From Microtetraspora glauca (GTDB lineage: Bacteria; Actinomycetota; Actinomycetes; Streptomycetales; Streptomycetaceae), in assembly GCA_000721275.1 (NCBI GenBank), contig JOFO01000079.1, forward strand, positions 1 through 18,714: DNA of 18,714 nucleotides. Direction: 5' to 3'. This document shows positions 16,946-18,714 of this stretch, one piece after another. The notes below the pieces were generated by a model. The model had not been told where the DNA came from. It saw only the letters and a program-made list of their open reading frames with translations, and made no database searches. The first letter of the stretch is position 1, and each line of letters begins with the position of its first letter. Made by a program: the position numbers and the translations under genes.

Positions 16946-17776
16946 TCAGCCCCGCGTACGGGTGGCCTCCTCGTACGCCGCCACCACCTCGTCCGCCGGG
17001 CCGTCCCTCAGCAGTTCGCCGGCCTCCAGCCACAGCGCGCGGTCGCAGGTCTCGCGGATGGTCGTGGCCGCGTGGGCGACGAGGAAGACGGTGCCGGCGG
17101 CGGCCCGCAGTTCCTCGATGCGGCGGCGGCTGCGGCGCTGGAAGGCGGCGTCGCCGGTGGCCAGGGCCTCGTCGATGAGGAGCACGTCGTGGCCGCGGGT
17201 GGCCGCGGAGAGGGCGAAGCGGAGGCGGGCGCTCATGCCGGAGGAGTAGGTGCGCAGGGGGCGGGCGAGCGGGTCGTCGTCCTCGCGGCCGGGCTTCCGG
17301 AGCCCGGAGAAGTCGACGATCTCGTCGTACCGGGCGGTGATCTCCCGGCGGCTCATGCCGAGGGCGAGGCCGCCGAGGATGACGTTCCGCTCGCCGGAGA
17401 GGTCGTTCATGAGGGCCGCGTCGACGCCGAGGAGGGCGGGGCGGCCCCGGGTGTAGAGGGTGCCGCTCTCGACCGGCTGGAGGCCGGCGATGGCCTTCAG
17501 GAGGGTGGACTTCCCCGATCCGTTCGAACCGATCAGGCCGATCGTCTCGCCGCGCCGGGCGACGAAGCCGACGCCCTTCACGGCGTGCACCCGGCGGCGG
17601 GCGCCGGGGCCGGTGGGCACGGTGTAGGAGAGGTGGACGCGGTCGGCGATGACGGTGGGGTCGCCGGGGCGGGGTGTCCTGGGGCGGGGTGTCTTGGGGC
17701 GGGGTGTCTTGGGGCGGGGTGCGGATCCTGGCGGGGTGCCCGGTGCGGTGCCCGGTGCGCTGGGGGTGTCAGCCAC
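16946..17776 (-). CDS. ABC transporter ATP-binding protein, teichoic acid/polysaccharide exporter type (TagH-like)
   Basis: The 276-residue cytoplasmic ATPase powers an ABC-2 exporter of lipid-linked polysaccharide or teichoic acid. It has Walker A G83-SNGSGKST (83-91), signature YSSGM (177-181), Walker B VLLIDEALATGD with catalytic E203, and the H-loop His at 235. GVDAALMNDLSGERNVILGGLALGM (about 118-141) and LIDEALATGDAAFQRRS are typical of the TagH/Wzt/RfbE branch. It lacks the extra C-terminal sugar-binding domain of Wzt, so recognition of a modified chain end is not implied. GTG 17776 overlaps the permease stop by eight bases, and GGAGGAG (17793-17787) stands ten bases upstream, so translation is coupled. 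The N terminus has an unusual KTPRP pentapeptide repeat before the ABC domain. Confidence 0.92.
   Translation of the reverse strand: MADTPSAPGTAPGTPPGSAPRPKTPRPKTPRPRTPRPGDPTVIADRVHLSYTVPTGPGARRRVHAVKGVGFVARRGETIGLIGSNGSGKSTLLKAIAGLQPVESGTLYTRGRPALLGVDAALMNDLSGERNVILGGLALGMSRREITARYDEIVDFSGLRKPGREDDDPLARPLRTYSSGMSARLRFALSAATRGHDVLLIDEALATGDAAFQRRSRRRIEELRAAAGTVFLVAHAATTIRETCDRALWLEAGELLRDGPADEVVAAYEEATRTRG
17666..17721. repeat. 15-bp tandem repeat inside the ATPase gene
   Basis: GGGGCGGGGTGTCTT is repeated in tandem: 17666-17680 (one base different), 17681-17695, 17696-17710, and a partial copy at 17711-17721. The unit is a multiple of three, so copies add or remove five residues (KTPRP or RTPRP) without a frameshift. 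It encodes the flexible N-terminal stretch at about residues 19-37. Confidence 0.9.
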
Positions 17777-18714
17777 GGCCGTACGTCTCCTCCGCCTGCC
17801 AGAACCACAGGAAGCCGCCGGTGAACGCGAGGACGGCCCAGCCGGCGGCGAGGGCCCACACGTGGGGCGGCAGGGAGTCCGCGGTGAAGCTGCCGACGAG
17901 GGCGAAGCGGACCAGGTCGATGTAGACGGCGGCCGGGTTGCACTGGAGGGCCAGGACCACCCAGCCGGGGAAGCGGCCACTGGACGCCAGGGAGCCGATC
18001 GACCACATCACGCCGGAGACGTACATCCAGGTGCGCAGCACGAACGGCATGAGCTGGCTGACGTCGGGGGTGCGGGCGGCGAGCCGGGCGAGGGCGAGCG
18101 AGACGCCGGCGCCGAACAGGGCCTGGAGCGCGATCGCCGGCACCGCGAGCAGCCAGCTCCAGGCGGGGAACTCGCCGCAGCAGAGCAGGATCGCGACGAG
18201 CGCGGCGAGCGACACCAGCAGCTGCTGGAGCTGTTGCAGCGCGAGGGAGAGCGGCAGGGCGGCGCGGGGGAAGTGGAGGGCGCGGACCAGGCCGAGGTTG
18301 CCGCTGACGGCGCGGGTGCCGGCGGTCAGCGTGTTGGCGGTGAACGTCCACACGAAGACGCCGGTGAGGAGGAAGGGGAGGTAGTCCGGGACGCCGTGCT
18401 GCGCGTTCATCAGGACGCCGAACATCAGGTAGTACACGGCCGCGTTGAGCAGCGGGGTCATGAGCTGCCAGAGCTGGCCGAGCCGGGCCTGGCTGTACTG
18501 GGCGGTCAGCCGGGCCGTCGCGAAGGCGGCGATGAAGTCGCGGCGGGCCCAGAGCTGCCGGACGTACGCGGGGAGGGGCGGGCGGGCGCCGCTGACGGAG
18601 AGGCCGTGGCGGCGGGCGAGCGCCGCCAGGTCCTCGTCGGCCGGGGGCTGCGGGGGCTTCTGGGGCTGCGGGGTGTCGGGGAGGGCGGTCGGCGGCGGGG
18701 GCAGTGTCAGGGTC
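17769..18714 (-). CDS. ABC-2 type transporter permease, TagG-like (5' truncated)
   Basis: About 314 residues are visible. The frame is open to the window edge with no ATG or GTG in it before the conserved part, so the start lies just outside. A Pro/Gln-rich N-terminal tail comes first, then the family opening YVRQLWARRDFIAAFATA and LTAQYSQARLGQLWQLMTPLL. Six hydrophobic segments follow, with NLGLVRALHFPRA between segments two and three, NPAAVYIDLVRFAL before the last, and the terminal FWQAEETYGRG. This is the membrane half of the exporter whose ATPase is encoded immediately downstream with an eight-base overlap. It would carry a polyprenyl- or lipid-linked polymer across the membrane; the polymer cannot be named from sequence. 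Confidence 0.92.
   Translation of the reverse strand, partial: TLTLPPPPTALPDTPQPQKPPQPPADEDLAALARRHGLSVSGARPPLPAYVRQLWARRDFIAAFATARLTAQYSQARLGQLWQLMTPLLNAAVYYLMFGVLMNAQHGVPDYLPFLLTGVFVWTFTANTLTAGTRAVSGNLGLVRALHFPRAALPLSLALQQLQQLLVSLAALVAILLCCGEFPAWSWLLAVPAIALQALFGAGVSLALARLAARTPDVSQLMPFVLRTWMYVSGVMWSIGSLASSGRFPGWVVLALQCNPAAVYIDLVRFALVGSFTADSLPPHVWALAAGWAVLAFTGGFLWFWQAEETYGRG

Noticed and set aside
12462..17249. Plus-strand frame of about 1600 codons overlapping gdh and GT87
   Set aside because: Arg/Pro/Gly-rich out-of-frame translation crossing the gdh stop and a 19-bp terminator; no domain recognised.

Overview
The window is a high-GC actinobacterial chromosome segment that reads as core Streptomyces (or a close relative). 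The codon third positions are strongly G/C, GTG starts are common, and the gene content and order (comF, hpf, response regulator, winged-helix protein, GNAT, secA, Rv3235 family, DUF6912, HAD, PfpI, NAD-GDH, GT87, tagH/tagG-type ABC transporter) match a conserved Streptomyces core block. I see no tRNA, rRNA, CRISPR array, insertion sequence, prophage or biosynthetic cluster. Genes at both ends run off the window.

Layout. 1-713: 3' part of a ComF-type phosphoribosyltransferase (+). 714-1008: structured leader of hpf. 1009-1695: long ribosome-hibernation factor HPF (+), closed by a hairpin. 1898-2662: orphan NarL/LuxR response regulator (+) behind two palindromes. 2700-4541: a minus-strand pair, a GNAT acetyltransferase followed by a YcaQ/AlkX-like winged-helix DNA glycosylase. 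4781-7585: secA (+). 7642-8103: Rv3235-family protein (-). 8323-9521: DUF6912 protein and HAD hydrolase (+). 9567-10121: DJ-1/PfpI protein (-). 10122-10545: control region between divergent genes. 10546-15507: very large NAD-dependent glutamate dehydrogenase (+). 15567-16883: GT87 polytopic glycosyltransferase (-). 16946 to the end: ATPase and permease of a TagH/TagG-type polysaccharide exporter (-).

How it works together. Most genes are housekeeping: protein export (SecA), ribosome dormancy (HPF), glutamate catabolism (GDH), DNA-damage repair (winged-helix glycosylase) and envelope polymer synthesis or export (GT87 with TagGH). The block is a mosaic of short transcription units that meet head-on. 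Each of the four convergent junctions (after the response regulator, secA, the HAD gene and gdh) holds one GC-rich stem-loop in a gap of under 60 bp that could end transcription from both sides.

I did not find a convincing new multi-gene system. The points most worth following are regulatory: a repeated TANNNT-N6-RTG signature suggesting leaderless mRNAs, a complex gdh control region with tandem hairpins and a direct repeat, dyads in the hpf leader, palindromes before the orphan response regulator, and two operator-like palindromes at 8134-8145 and 16887-16901. Promoter and operator calls are pattern reading only.
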